Source: Gautieria morchelliformis (lineage: Eukaryota; Basidiomycota; Agaricomycetes; Gomphales; Gomphaceae). Taken from it: DNA of 64,000 bases. The DNA is taken from the NCBI GenBank assembly GCA_015179125.1, contig WHVA01000159.1, positions 156,275 to 220,274 on the forward strand. The letters are read 5' to 3'. Below, piece by piece: positions 10,645-20,640 of the stretch. How positions within the stretch are numbered: the first letter of the stretch is position 1; every line of letters begins with the position of its first letter. Under the pieces are notes generated by a model. That model searched no databases and was not told where the DNA came from. It saw nothing but the letters and a program-made list of their open reading frames with translations. Position numbers and translations under genes: made by a program.

Positions 10645-12480
10645 TCCTCCAGCGCTCGGATGATTGCCAGCATCTCCTTGTTGTGGATCTCATAGTTCTG
10701 CTCGACCGGACTAAGGCTTTAGAGAAGAAGGCAATCGGATGCCACCCCCCACCATCTTCCGATGACTGTTGCGACAAGACTGCTCCAGGAGCTGTGTCGG
10801 AAGAATCCGCCTCGACTCGATAAGGGCAAGAGTCGTCAGGAAAGATCAGGACTGGGGCAGAAGTGATCAGCTCCTTGAGTTTGTCAAAGGAGGCTCGTTC
10901 CGGCTCTCCCCACCGCCATCCAACCTCCTTCTTGGTGAGGTCGAAGAGGGCACGGGCATGGCAGGAGAAGTCCTTGATGAACCGCCGGTAGAAATTGACA
11001 AACCCAATGAAGGACTGGACCTCCTTCTTGTTCCGCAGCACAGGCCAATCCGATACACTGGAGACTTTGACTGGTCCATTTCCATCATTCCTTCCGACAC
11101 AATCACCCCAAGATACTCTATCCGCGTCCGCTCAAATTCGCACTTTTCCGGCTTGAGACACAGGTTGTACTCCCGGAGCCATTCCAGAACTCCCGCATGA
11201 CCTCCCGATGTTCCGACATTGTTTTTGTGAAGATGAGGATGTCATCAGGTAGACACAGACAACCCCTTCTGCTATCATGTCACGGAAATGTCATTCATCG
11301 TCATCTGGAACGTGGCAGGACTGTTGGTGAGGCCAAAGAACATGACCTGTGGCTCAAAGAGTCCTCGGTTGGTGCGGAATGCGGCCTTCCACTCATCTCC
11401 CTCCCGGATCGGACATTATTGAAGCCCAGCGGACATCCAGCTTAGTGAAGTACCTTGCCCCGCGGAGTTGTGTGATCAGTTCGGAAATGAGTGGAATGGG
11501 GTACCGGTTCTTGATCGTGATCGCATTCAAGGCCCGGTAATCCTGCACAAGTCTGAGCGAGCCGTCCTTCTTCTTGATGAAGAACACGGAGATGCCATGG
11601 GTGACTTGGAGGGGCGGATCCTCCCTGTACGAGGTTGCAAGGAATGCATCGAGCTCTACCTGCTCCTTGGGTGACAGCGGGTAGACTTGCAGTTGGTGGG
11701 CTTTGACCCAGGCTCCAACTCGATGGCATGGTCCCACAGCTTCCGTGGAGGCAGGGCATCAAATGACTCCTTGGCAAAGACATCCTCGAACTCCGCAGGT
11801 ACTCCGGAATTTCCACCTCCACTTTATCATGCTTCTGGAGGCTTCAGCAAGGGTTGCAAAATATTTCCGGTGGCGATGTCGCCCGGGAAGGTTTACGTAC
11901 AGCAAGCGCTCCCCTCCACCAGAGTGTCTTCCAGGCCGAGTCGGATGACCGGTCGGAATCGGAATCGGAATTGGAAGGGGAGCCGGGTCAAATTCCGCTT
12001 CCGAGTCTTCTTCTGCAAGCAGTGGATGGGGGCCGAACGACATGTCTGTATGAGCCGTTCGTCTTCTGCTGCTCCTGGTGCTCCTTCCGCACTTCCACCA
12101 GCACATGTGACACTTGGCTGGGCATCGACTCATCAGCACCTTCCGAGTCTGCCAATTGATCTCCGGGTTGTGCTCTGAAGCCAGGTAAACCCGAGGATGA
12201 TGTCTTGCTTCCCCAGGCTGGTGACGCGAAGGAAGTGCGTTCTGTGTGTCCATCGTAGCGGAGAATTGTGTCACTATCTCCGTGATGGACCCTGCCTCAT
12301 TGGGGCTTCCATCCACATTGAACACGGGATTGCACGTTGCAACTTCCGCGTCGTCAGTCGGTTCCGTTCCACATAGTCCCGGTCATAAACTGACCAGTGG
12401 CCCCGCAATGACAAGGGCGGGTCCGGATTTGACTTCCGCCGTATCTGTCGTCTGGATCTCACCTTAATGACTAGTGACTT
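10607..12480 (-). pseudogene. pol: A1 pol 5' part: protease, RT, RNase H, broken
   Basis: Pieces in shifting frames cover a retropepsin relic near 12270-12460 (YDRDYVERNRLTTRKLQRAI), the RT fingers at 11393-11737 ([48 protein letters not shown]) and the thumb/RNase H at 10607-11041 (RNKKEVQSFIGFVNFYRRFI, VEADSSDTAPGAVLSQ). The YLDD palm block expected near 11230-11290 is not readable in any open frame. Comparison with the sister element at 60-64 kb shows single-base insertions and deletions as the main damage. Confidence 0.85.
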
Positions 12481-12884
12481 GGGGCCAGGGGTGGCAGCAA
12501 CACATAGCGCTTCGGAGGCGTCTCTCCCAAGGGCGGATGCGGGATGACGGGGTGTCGGATTTGGTTTTGTGTGACTTTATCCGGTGGGTCTGTATGAAGT
12601 GAGGGGAGTCGGGGCTTTTCATTCTCTACTTCAAGACAGGCAAACCGGTTATGTACAGGCAGCAGGGGCACACATCTCACCCGCTGCGCGTCACAAAATC
12701 CGACGCATCTTCCGCTTCCGATGCGCCATGTTCCGCATTTTCGGAAATCCTTCCGCAGTGGCACTCTGCTTATGTCCGCAAGTGCGAGGAACTCTGGAAG
12801 GAGCTCGAGTTTCTCCTCTGTGGTCATAAGCCGGATGTCAAAGCTTGGGGGCACTCGCGGGCATAGTGGCCTGGTTGTTGACAT
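12471..12884 (-). pseudogene. A1 gag-pol linker frame
   Basis: This 137-residue frame overlaps the gag 3' end and leads toward the protease. It reads FDIRLMTTEEKLELLPEFLA, then a Cys-poor linker ending PPKRYVLLPPLAPSH. The same segment occurs, shifted, in the copy at 63725-63937. It probably lies between nucleocapsid and protease in the Gag-Pol polyprotein. Confidence 0.6.
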
Positions 12885-13849
12885 CGGAAGCAGGTGATAG
12901 TTCCGCGGCCTTTTCCGCGCATGCGGTCAACATCCATCGGGGCAGGGCCACTCTTCGAGGGAGGAGGGCTATGGTTCCTAATAGGAGCGGGCGGAGAAAG
13001 CGTCGGAAATACTTTCCGCATGGGAATGAATGCGCTTCCGGATTTTGGCACAGGTGGAGTAGGACGAGTGGAACTGCGCGTCATATTCCGGCTCGTCTCC
13101 ACGAAGGCCTCATTTGCTTCCCTGTTCCGGGACACCCTCTGTGCAGCTTGGTACCACCCTTCCGGGTCATCAAAGTCCGGAGCTCCATCCCCAAGCAGCG
13201 CAACTTGGTTCTGGAGTGTCGGATCGAGTCCTCGTCGGAATTTGATGACGATCGTCTTGTCGTCATCATACTCCGCAAGGTCGATGAGCTCCTGGAAGCG
13301 ATCGATATAGTCATCGACCGGATCCTTGGCCTGGTACCAGCTGGTCCCCTCGAGCTTCGTAAAGGCTGTGAGCTGCTCATTTTTTGGGCAGAACTGGTCG
13401 GAAAATGTTTTCTCGAAGGCGTCCCAGTCTCGGAAGTAGTTCCCCTTGCCCTTTGCTTCATGTCGGATCACCTTGTTTGCAAAACGGGATGCGCGGTCCG
13501 ACTTGAAAAAGGACAATGCCCAGTGAATCCGAGCCTGGTCGTTCGGAAAGAGGTCTCCGACAATTGCGAAGTAGATGCTGCATGGGTTGAAGAATGCGCG
13601 TCCCTTCTCCCGATCTCCGTCAAAGTCCGCCGGAGTTGCGGGTTTGACCTTTGCTAACTTCGCGGACTTTCTCTCCTCCGCTAGTTCCGCTTTTCCGAAA
13701 TCCGGATCATCCAACATTTCATTTCCACCACCTTGTGGAATATCTAACTTAGCCAAAATCGCTTGTAAGGCTGTTTCAATCGCGTCGGTCTTCATCCGGT
13801 TCCGCGTCAATTCCTCCTCCATATTCCGAAGACGATCGTCCGGATCCAT
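12824..13849 (-). pseudogene. gag: A1 Gag with CCHC knuckle
   Basis: A 341-residue open frame contains a coiled N-terminus (MEEELTRNRMKTDAIETALQ) and a retrotransposon gag core (FFKSDRASRFANKVIRHEAK, then DPVDDYIDRFQELIDLAEYD and IKFRRGLDPTLQNQ). It ends with a CCHC zinc knuckle, CFRCQQPGHYAREC. The copy at 15949-16558 shows that the true N-terminus lies further upstream (GAFGIGDSDSEIATSS) and is in frame there. In A1 that part is displaced by a small indel near 13870 (frame 13807-14046). Gag builds the virus-like particle and packages RNA. Confidence 0.88.
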
Positions 13850-14023
13850 GTCGGAAGGAGAAATGTGGACGGGATTTCCGGGGTTGGGAGCTCGACGTAA
13901 GAAGAAGGGCTGTCGTACGCTGTGTGTGCGGAAGAGGTTGCGATCTCCGAGTCGCTGTCTCCGATTCCGAACGCACCTATGGCGGCTGCGACACGCAGTA
14001 CGACCGCCGGTCCTCTATGGGAG

Positions 14024-14033
14024 AGACTTTTCT
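14024..14033 (-). promoter_or_regulatory. putative self-primer binding site of A1
   Basis: Two bases inside the 5' LTR, the minus strand reads AGAAAAGTCT. This is the exact complement of AGACTTTTCT in the LTR (14166-14175), which lies about 33 nt downstream of a TATAATA box (14202-14208) and so is the predicted mRNA 5' end. No TGG-initiated tRNA primer site is present. Tf1/sushi-group elements prime reverse transcription with their own folded-back 5' end. Function is inferred. Confidence 0.6.
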
Positions 14034-14035
14034 GC

Positions 14036-14517
14036 TGTAAGGGCAACCCTGGCTAGTTGTGGAGATCACACTACCACACAACTGACAAGGGGAAATCCAA
14101 AGTCTGTATAAATGATCAGAGCATACAAGAGAGGGGATTCTCACCTGACAAGGGGAAATCCAAAGAGAAAAGTCTAAGGACCCCCAATGTCAGCGAGCCC
14201 GTATTATACTACGCTGCGCAGCCAGGGACAACACTTGGCACCCGCCATCAACCCTGCACCTCCCTGACCCTTGGTCGACCCTTGATGTCACCTATTACGC
14301 GAGTCGCTTGATTTCCGACACTGTTCCGAGGGTGGAACTCGGAAATTGGAGTGGAACTCGGAAATTGGAGTGGAACTGGGAAGGCGAACAGAACTGGTGG
14401 AAGTTCTCCCAGAAGCGGAATCATTTCCGAGAGCAGAGGCGGAGATGGAGTCGGAATCGGAAGCGGAGTCGGAAATGGAGTCGGAACTGGAAATGGAAAA
14501 CAGGGTGTCCCCTGACA
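14036..14517 (-). repeat. family A LTR 2 (5' LTR of A1)
   Basis: This 482-bp TG...CA repeat is the 5' LTR in minus orientation. It holds TATAATA (14202-14208, minus) and the predicted transcript start at 14175. A repeated block (caaggggaaatccaaag) occurs twice, at about 14085 and 14150. The right flank is the end of a family C gag gene. Confidence 0.92.
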
Positions 14518-14529
14518 GTTTGCGCGGAT

Positions 14530-15651
14530 TCATGGCTTGCGAGGTTCAGGACAGTCTGGTGAAATGTGACCAGGTCTCTTACAGTTGTAGCAGGTCCGTG
14601 TTTCGGTGCGGCGGCGGGATGAGTCAATGTCCATAGGTGTCGCATTACTGGGTGGTGCTGTGACAACAGGAGCCGTAGCAGGAGTGTGGAGTGGTCGGGC
14701 AGGAGGAGGGCGGTTAGGGACATGAGGTGTCTGTGCCTTCCTGACCTCTAACAGACGGCGATGATTGCGGTCAATCTGACAGGCTGCTTCCTTCCAGGCC
14801 TTGAGGTTGGATGGAAGAAACAGCTGGGCGTGGATCTTATCAAGGATACCTGCTGGAAGGCCACGAGCATAGGCATCCTCGAGTGCCTCATCATTAAAGC
14901 CTGTCCTGCCTGCCAGGATCTCAAATTGAGCCATGTATTCATCTGCCGACATTCCTGACGCCATCCTGAGGTCATGCAGTTTAGTGCGAGCCGTTCTGGC
15001 ACGATCTGGGTCACCAAAGGCCTCCTCCACACGTTTAATGAACCCCTCCAGAGTGGATATAGAGGAGGTGCCATCAATGACAGCCTGTGTCTTGTTGTGT
15101 GCCCATATCTCCGCAGAGCCTCCTGTCATGAAGGAAAGAGCATATAGGATCTTTGTGCGCTCATCTGGGAAGGATGCTGGCTGGACAGCGATGGACAATC
15201 TGATAGACCTGATAAACCCTTCAGTCTCTGCACGGTCTCCATTGAACTTCTCCGGTTCCGCTGCTTTGATAGAGCGAGTAGATGGAGGGATACTGTGAGG
15301 TACTGAGGGCGCAAGGGCTTGAGCAGCAGCAACAGCAGCGTTGGTGGCAGCATTGGCTAAGTGGTCGTGAACGTTGGCAATCTGATTGTGCAGTTCCTGA
15401 TTCTGCAGTTGAAGTTGCTGCAGCTGCTGTGCTTGGCTGGAAAGGAGGCCTCGAAGGAATGGTCCATGGTCACCCAGGGCGTCCCAGTATGCGTCTGGGA
15501 GTTGGTCTGCCATAGGCTGAGATGAAGACTGGTTAAGAAAAGTGTGTGGGGTCGTCCTATGAGCTTGATCTTCTGTGAGGGCAACACTAATGATGAAGCC
15601 ACAACCAAAGATACTCAAGGAGATAAGAGCCGATACTAAGGCAATGACCAA
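14530..15651 (-). CDS. gag: Gypsy family C Gag, full frame with CCHC knuckle
   Basis: This uninterrupted frame of up to 373 residues most likely starts at the ATG at 15513 (MADQLPDAYWDALGDHG), because the first 46 codons upstream look non-coding. It has a Gln-rich coiled coil (SSQAQQLQQLQLQNQELHNQ), a gag capsid core (AAEPEKFNGDRAETEGFIRS, STLEGFIKRVEEAFGDPDRA, SADEYMAQFEILAGRTGFND) and a C-terminal CCHC knuckle (CYNCKRPGHISPDC). It ends EPRKP-stop at 14530. No pol of this family follows: the family A LTR starts 12 bases downstream. It is an orphan gag from a truncated element, intact as a frame. Domestication is conceivable but unsupported. Confidence 0.85.
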   Translation of the reverse strand: MVIALVSALISLSIFGCGFIISVALTEDQAHRTTPHTFLNQSSSQPMADQLPDAYWDALGDHGPFLRGLLSSQAQQLQQLQLQNQELHNQIANVHDHLANAATNAAVAAAQALAPSVPHSIPPSTRSIKAAEPEKFNGDRAETEGFIRSIRLSIAVQPASFPDERTKILYALSFMTGGSAEIWAHNKTQAVIDGTSSISTLEGFIKRVEEAFGDPDRARTARTKLHDLRMASGMSADEYMAQFEILAGRTGFNDEALEDAYARGLPAGILDKIHAQLFLPSNLKAWKEAACQIDRNHRRLLEVRKAQTPHVPNRPPPARPLHTPATAPVVTAPPSNATPMDIDSSRRRTETRTCYNCKRPGHISPDCPEPRKP

Positions 15652-15652
15652 C

Positions 15653-15731
15653 TGTGTAGTGGGTATCCTCAGTTTATAACTCTACCAACAATAGATACAT
15701 GGGGACTTGCCTGTGTAGTGGGTATCCTCAG
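15653..15731. repeat. 20-bp direct repeat upstream of family C gag
   Basis: TGTGTAGTGGGTATCCTCAG occurs at 15653-15672 and again at 15712-15731. In the minus direction this is the region just 5' of the gag gene, where an LTR end or leader is expected. It may mark a leader duplication or an LTR edge. Confidence 0.6.
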
Positions 15732-15830
15732 AGATCAAGCTGAGGAAACGCCACCACATGGGCTACAGTCTTATAGCACTGGCAAGGCTTACATAATAGG
15801 GGAGATGGAAACTTGTAGAAGGTTACGGAA

Positions 15831-15890
15831 GGTGACAGAATGTGACATGTGACAGAATGTGACAGAATGTGACAGAATGTGACGGAAGGT
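15831..15890. repeat. 10-bp minisatellite, tgtgacagaa units
   Basis: About five tandem, slightly degenerate copies of tgtgacagaa (with tgtgacatg and tgacggaagg variants) lie here. They sit between the family C leader and the truncated family A gag. Confidence 0.8.
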
Positions 15891-15948
15891 GATGGAAACT
15901 CATGGAAGGAAATAGAAACTTGTGGAAGGAAATGCGTGAACCCTGCCA

Positions 15949-16558
15949 GTCCCGGAAGTAGTTCCCCTTGCCCTTTGCTTCATGTCGGATCACCTTGTTT
16001 GCAAAACGGGCTGCATGGTCCAACTTGAAAAAGGACAATGCCCAGTGAATCCAAGCCAGGTGGTTCGGAAAGAGGTCTCCGACAATTGCGAAGTTGATGC
16101 TGCATGTGTTGAAGAACGCACGTCCCTTCTCCCGATCTCTGTCAAAGTCTGCCGGAGTTGCAGGTTTGACCTTTGCCAACTTGGTGGACATCCTCTCTTC
16201 CGCTACTTTCGCTTTTCCGAAATCTGACTCATCCAGCATTGCATTTCCACCACTTCGTGGAATATCTAACTTGTCCAAAATCATTTGTAAGGCTGTTTCA
16301 GTTGCGTCGGTCTTCATCCGGTTCCGCATCAATTCCTCCTCCATATTCCAAAGACAATCGTCCGGATCCATGTCAGAAGGAGAAATATGGTACAGGATTT
16401 CTGGGGTTGGGAGCTCGACGTAAGAAGAGGGGCTGTCGTACGCTGTGTGCACGGAAGAGGTTGCGATCTCCGAGTCGCTATCTCCGATTCCGAACGCACC
16501 TATGGCGAATGCAACGTGCAGTACGACTGCCGGTCCTCTAGGGAAGAGACTTTTCTGC
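15949..16558 (-). pseudogene. gag: A3 Gag N-terminal fragment
   Basis: The 5' part of a second family A gag lies next to LTR 3. It reads GAFGIGDSDSEIATSS, then MEEELMRNRMKTDATETALQ and FFKLDHAARFANKVIRHEAK, matching A1 gag closely. Homology stops at about 15948, where the sequence switches to unrelated repeat-rich DNA. Here the frame is continuous from the LTR edge through the gag core, which identifies the small indel in A1. Predicted primer-site block GCAGAAAAGTCT is conserved just inside the LTR. Confidence 0.85.
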
Positions 16559-17048
16559 TGTAAGGGCAACCCTAGCTGGCCGTGGAGATCACACTACCAC
16601 ACAAATGACAAGGGGAAATCCAAAGTATGTATAAATGAACAGAGTATACAAGAGAGGAGATTCTCACCTGACAAGGGGAAATCCAAAGAGAAAAGTCTAA
16701 GGACCCCCAATGTCAGCGAGCCCATATTATACTACGCTGCGCAGCCAGGGACAACACTTGGCACCCACCATCAACCCTGCATCCTCCTGACATCCTTGAC
16801 CATTGATCGACCCTTGATGCCACCTATTACGCGAGTCGCTTGATTTCCGACACTGTTCCAAGAGTGGAAGTCGGAAATTGGAGTGGAACTGGCAAAGCAA
16901 ACAGAACTGGTGGAAGTTCTCCCAGAAGCGGAATCATTTCCAAAAGCGGAGTCGGAGATGGAATAGGAACCGGAAGCGGATTTGGAAATAGAGTCGGAAC
17001 TGGGTGTGGTGTCGGAACTGGAAATGGGAAACAGGGTGTCCCCTGACA
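16559..17048 (-). repeat. family A LTR 3 (5' LTR of truncated A3)
   Basis: This 490-bp TG...CA copy keeps the agaaaagtct transcript-start block and the TATA-like stretch. The right flank is a family B-like LTR fragment. No TSD can be assigned because the other end of A3 is missing. Confidence 0.9.
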
Positions 17049-17732
17049 TGCTCTCTGTTTCTGCAATCAGATAATTGACTTCGATATGTGATCCCTTTGC
17101 ACCGTCTCCTGTTCAGCGAGCTTGCAAGACCTCTGTCTCTCCACTCTCTGACCTTCTGTCTTCTGGCTTCTGACCTCCAACCTTCGACTTAGCTCAATTC
17201 TTGAACCCTTCTCTACGGCGGATGCTCACAACTTTTTATTACCTGTAGCTTCACCCATTTTATTCTCATATTATAAAAAAGAAGAGGATGAAAGTACATG
17301 CCAATCTTATTGTTGGGATATAAATAAATTTACATTTGTCCCTCCCCGAGCGGCGGCTCCACTAACGAGAACGCCTCTTCTTATTTTTTCTACCCACTTT
17401 TAAGATACACTATATCATTATAACTATTCATTAATACTCCTACTCATATCTATTAGAAGTATCTATCCAACTATCTGTTATTCTATCTTGTAGTCAGATA
17501 CTCTCTCATATGTATATATATCTCCGAGATGTTTAAACATATACAGAATATTCTAATAACATCTATTATTCTCCTTATAAATACTACTGTATATTCCTAT
17601 ATGTTGTTATTAATACTCTTATAGTATATATTATATACTCATATATGCTGTACTACATAACCATTATGATTATCCTCCTACCTCCACCTCTTCCAATTTC
17701 CAACTTCCAATCTGAAATACTTAGGACGATAG
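17049..17732 (+). mobile_element. family B-like LTR, 3' portion (first piece)
   Basis: The blocks tctgcaatcagataat, ctcctgttcagcgag and ctgaaatacttagg align in order with the family B LTR at 54801-55480 (reverse complement). About 450 bp of AT-rich DNA (about 17230-17690) is inserted within it. The match resumes at 19309 after the solo LTR, ending with CTAACA at 19384. The copy is much more diverged than the other two. Confidence 0.7.
17230..17690. other. AT-rich island inside the old LTR
   Basis: A low-complexity AT-rich block contains several tatata stretches. It separates two family B LTR blocks that are adjacent in the intact copy, so it is an insertion or expansion. No ends, TSD or coding potential were found. 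Confidence 0.5.
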
Positions 17733-19303
17733 TGTCATGATTCGTTTATTCTGCGAATCATCCCTCAACACCCAGCGAATGACCTCCTGAACCAGCGAAC
17801 GACTTCCCGAACCAGCAAATATCTTGCCAAAATATTCATCACCATACTGCTTTCGCATTCACTATTCACATCATTCCTGCCAGGATGCCAGGTGTTGGGG
17901 CCATCATCCATCATAGAACCCATCATCTGTTAAACTCCCACTCCATGACAGACCCACATGCTCAGGATGCATTCGGATAGTGTCAGTTGCAGCCTCCGTG
18001 CAGGTTGGACTCAATGGGACTCGTACCACTGCAGGGCAGGATGAATTAGCTTCGCTGAAGTTTTCACCCCACAGTTGTCATGACCCATTCATTTCTTGTA
18101 TCTGGCTATCCCTGTTTTCCCTTTCACCACTCTTCCATGTTTGCTCAGCTTCGCTCCATTCACTCTTTGCTCCATTCAACATTTGCCACATTCACCAAAT
18201 GACCATTCGCTACTCACATAATTCGCCAGTAGCCATGCCATCAAACACGATCGACATCCTTTACCTGGATTGATGGTTCATCACTGGTCCTATCACGAAT
18301 TGCAAGGAGGTGCAGGCTGTCATGACTCATTTATTTCTTGTGCCCAGCTATCCCTGTTTTCCCTTTCACCACTCTTCCATGTTCGCTCGTCTTCACTCCA
18401 TTCACTCCTCACATTCGCCATATGACCATTCGCTACTCGCATCATTCGCCAGCAGGCACGCCATCAAACATGATCGACATCCTTTACCCAGATTGATGGT
18501 TCATCACTGGTCCCATCATCTTCTCAACTCAACCCCCTTTGGGTGTTCCTATGACCAGAATGCATTCACGGGGCATCCTACCCATAGGTCATGTGGGATC
18601 AACCCAGCAGACGAAGAGTCCATGCAGGGTGGTGTATATGCAGGCATGTTTTCGTACATAGGGGCCTTCACCCTCTTGCCTCTCCATCGTTTCATGTTCG
18701 CACCCCTCTGCCATTCTATTGTATGTCTATTTCATCTATTATGTATCCTGACCGCACACCCCTATCCAACCCTGACTCCAGACGGCCTCTTTCCTATTCG
18801 CTAGCACCATATGAGCATTCAGTATAAGTAGTCTACATTCGCATGTATATTCTCCAGTTTAATTATCATACATCGTCCATCTTGTGCAAACTTGACCTCG
18901 CTGTGATCATCACCTTGAGCCTTCTCCTGGAGATTTCTATCTTCGACCAGAAGAGGACTTAGGCATCACTGGTGAGTTCTCATACTTCATCTTCGTTACC
19001 TTAGCCTTCGAGCTATTTTCTGTGCTGTCGGCGAAGGGCTCTGAAGGGGCTCCTTCGCCAGCGAAGGGATTGTCGCTACTTAGACAGCCCTTCCGTGACA
19101 CCTTGCACATTACATCGTCAAGTGCCACGGGCTATTTTGCTACGACTGTAGATAGGGCAAGCTCCGTTCGGGCAACCCCCTTATCTTGTGAACATTTGTT
19201 GGTTCACCTATTCGCCGAATGGCATACTTATTCGCACAAGTTATTCGGGCATTCGCTGTGTTCACTAATACATGATATTAACGCCTGAAAACCAATCTTG
19301 ACA
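17733..19303 (+). mobile_element. solo LTR D, 1.57 kb, with TSD GATAG
   Basis: The element starts TGTCATGATTCG and ends ATCTTGACA. It is flanked by GATAG at 17728-17732 and 19304-19308. Removing it joins ttaggacGATAG to ttcattgggggc, restoring the family B LTR order exactly (ggatgatagttcatcggggg in the intact copy). This proves an insertion of a TG...CA LTR with a 5-bp TSD. No coding capacity is present. A TATAAG-like box lies near 18823, supporting plus orientation. The sequence is rich in attcgc/gcgaat motifs and contains an internal tandem duplication. Confidence 0.9.
18076..18523 (+). repeat. 242-bp tandem duplication inside solo LTR D
   Basis: The block starting TGTCATGACCCATTCATTTC at 18076 recurs at 18318 (tgtcatgactcatttatttc). 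The two units stay similar for about 200 bp, through cctgttttccctttcaccac and gattgatggttcatcactgg. The unit start resembles the LTR start itself (TGTCATGATTC), so it may be a nested LTR-end duplication. Confidence 0.85.
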
Positions 19304-19308
19304 GATAG

Positions 19309-19384
19309 TTCATTGGGGGCACAACATATAAGTTGAAGCCACTGTCATTTTAGATCTGAACCCTGGGATTCCCAATAGCTAACA
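19309..19384 (+). mobile_element. family B-like LTR, 3' end (second piece)
   Basis: The stretch ttcattgggggcacaaca...ataagttgaagcc...gctaaca matches the last 75 bp of the family B LTR. It is separated from 17049-17732 only by solo LTR D and its TSD. Confidence 0.8.
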
Positions 19385-19389
19385 TGAGT

Positions 19390-20060
19390 TCTCTTCATAC
19401 CCTTCACCCTCCAACTTGATTAAGACTTGGAGGCAGCCCTGCTGGAGACAGCAGTCCAGGATTTTTTTGACCACATAGTGCTGCCACCCATTGATGATTT
19501 CTAGGACTGGGGATCGGGGCTTCTGGGGCCAGAAGGAGCTTCATGACATTGAACACCAAGTGCAGCTGAGTGAATGATGCGGGGAGGTGGAGGCAGTATG
19601 TGTTTCTCCCAACCTTCCAAAGTACTATGAAGGGTCTGACATATCAGTGGGCGAGCTTTGCCAAGGGCCAAGGGGTCTGGATGTCACTTGCATTGAGGAA
19701 GACATGGTCACCAATATCATACTTGGGGCTGGGACTCAGCCTGGGTTGTAGTGCCAAGCAATGTTGTCCTTCACTTTGGCAGGCACAGACCAAGCTTCAG
19801 AGAGTGAGGCTTCCATCTGGTCTCTGAACTCATTCATGGATTTCATCTGGGAGTTCAGTTGGTTGGGTTTGAAGCCCATCCAGGGATGCTGGCCAGTGTC
19901 AAGCACGAACGGGCACTCTTGTGTCCCAGAGTGGATGTGGTTGTTTTACTGGAACTCCACAAGCAGCAGGGGTTCATCCCATTGTTGTCCATGTCAAAAT
20001 TTTCTACCTTCTGCTGTTGGGATATCAGCAGAAGACCAAATGCACTGGGATAGTCCATGA
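19390..20060 (-). pseudogene. Gypsy integrase C-terminal remnant
   Basis: On the minus strand, broken frames read like the integrase C-terminal region: about 19560-19620 encodes VGRNTYCLHLPASFTQLHLV followed by FNVMK, and 19859-19960 reads a FQ/Y-NN-like block. The gene is heavily decayed with many stops and has no RT or gag nearby. It is related to, but distinct from, family A pol. Confidence 0.65.
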
Positions 20061-20640
20061 GTGCATACATGGTAAAACCAATTATATTTTCCACATATTT
20101 CACTACCAGGCTATCCTAGTATTATCAGTGTTGGTTTTTCCTGCGGTGGAATCTGGGACAGAGGAGAGCATAGATCATACTCTACATACCAAACCCTGTC
20201 ACCCATTTATTAATGACCTTGTCTGAATTGTTAGCTTGCACTGTAGATTGCTGCAGGACAGATCTTGTCCAAGCCAGACTATAGGGGAGTTATTGCATGT
20301 ACAACATGGGAAGTCAAACCACTATGATTGCAGGAGATACAAGATCCATGGCACAACAAGTGCTGCCTTGGGAAACTTATGCAACCTCTCTGCATTGCAT
20401 CCAGGAAGTCCCATGCTCAAACCAGCTGAGATCAAGCTTTGTGGGTCCCTTCCCAATTACAGCGATATTCACAGGCCGCCACAAACCTGACTGAGACCAG
20501 GGTGGGACCCAGAACAAAAGTTCTGAGGGCGAGTTCAGTAACCAGCCATTTTCTAGCCATGAGTCATTTCGAAACCCAGTCCACTTGGCTATTCAAAGAA
20601 TATCAGCATATCTGTCATGTTCAGACAATCAAGGTGTCAG

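Larger units (their letters stand above)
8338..14517 (-). mobile_element. chromodomain Gypsy element A1 with both LTRs, coding region decayed
   Basis: An element on the minus strand is bounded by LTRs at 8338-8809 (3') and 14036-14517 (5'). In minus orientation each LTR starts TGTCAGGGGACACC and ends GGGTTGCCCTTACA. Internal order is gag, protease, RT, RNase H, integrase, chromodomain, as in Ty3/Gypsy chromoviruses. A polypurine tract (AGAGGGGGGTGA) abuts the 3' LTR. The flanks CCTTC and GTTTG do not match, so there is no TSD and the boundaries reflect recombination or rearrangement. Many frameshifts mean it is not autonomous. Confidence 0.9.

Noticed and set aside
15823..16569. Family A gag start at TTG within the LTR edge
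   Set aside because: The frame is open to the LTR but TTG is not a credible start here. The true start is probably a downstream ATG or a leader-spliced one.
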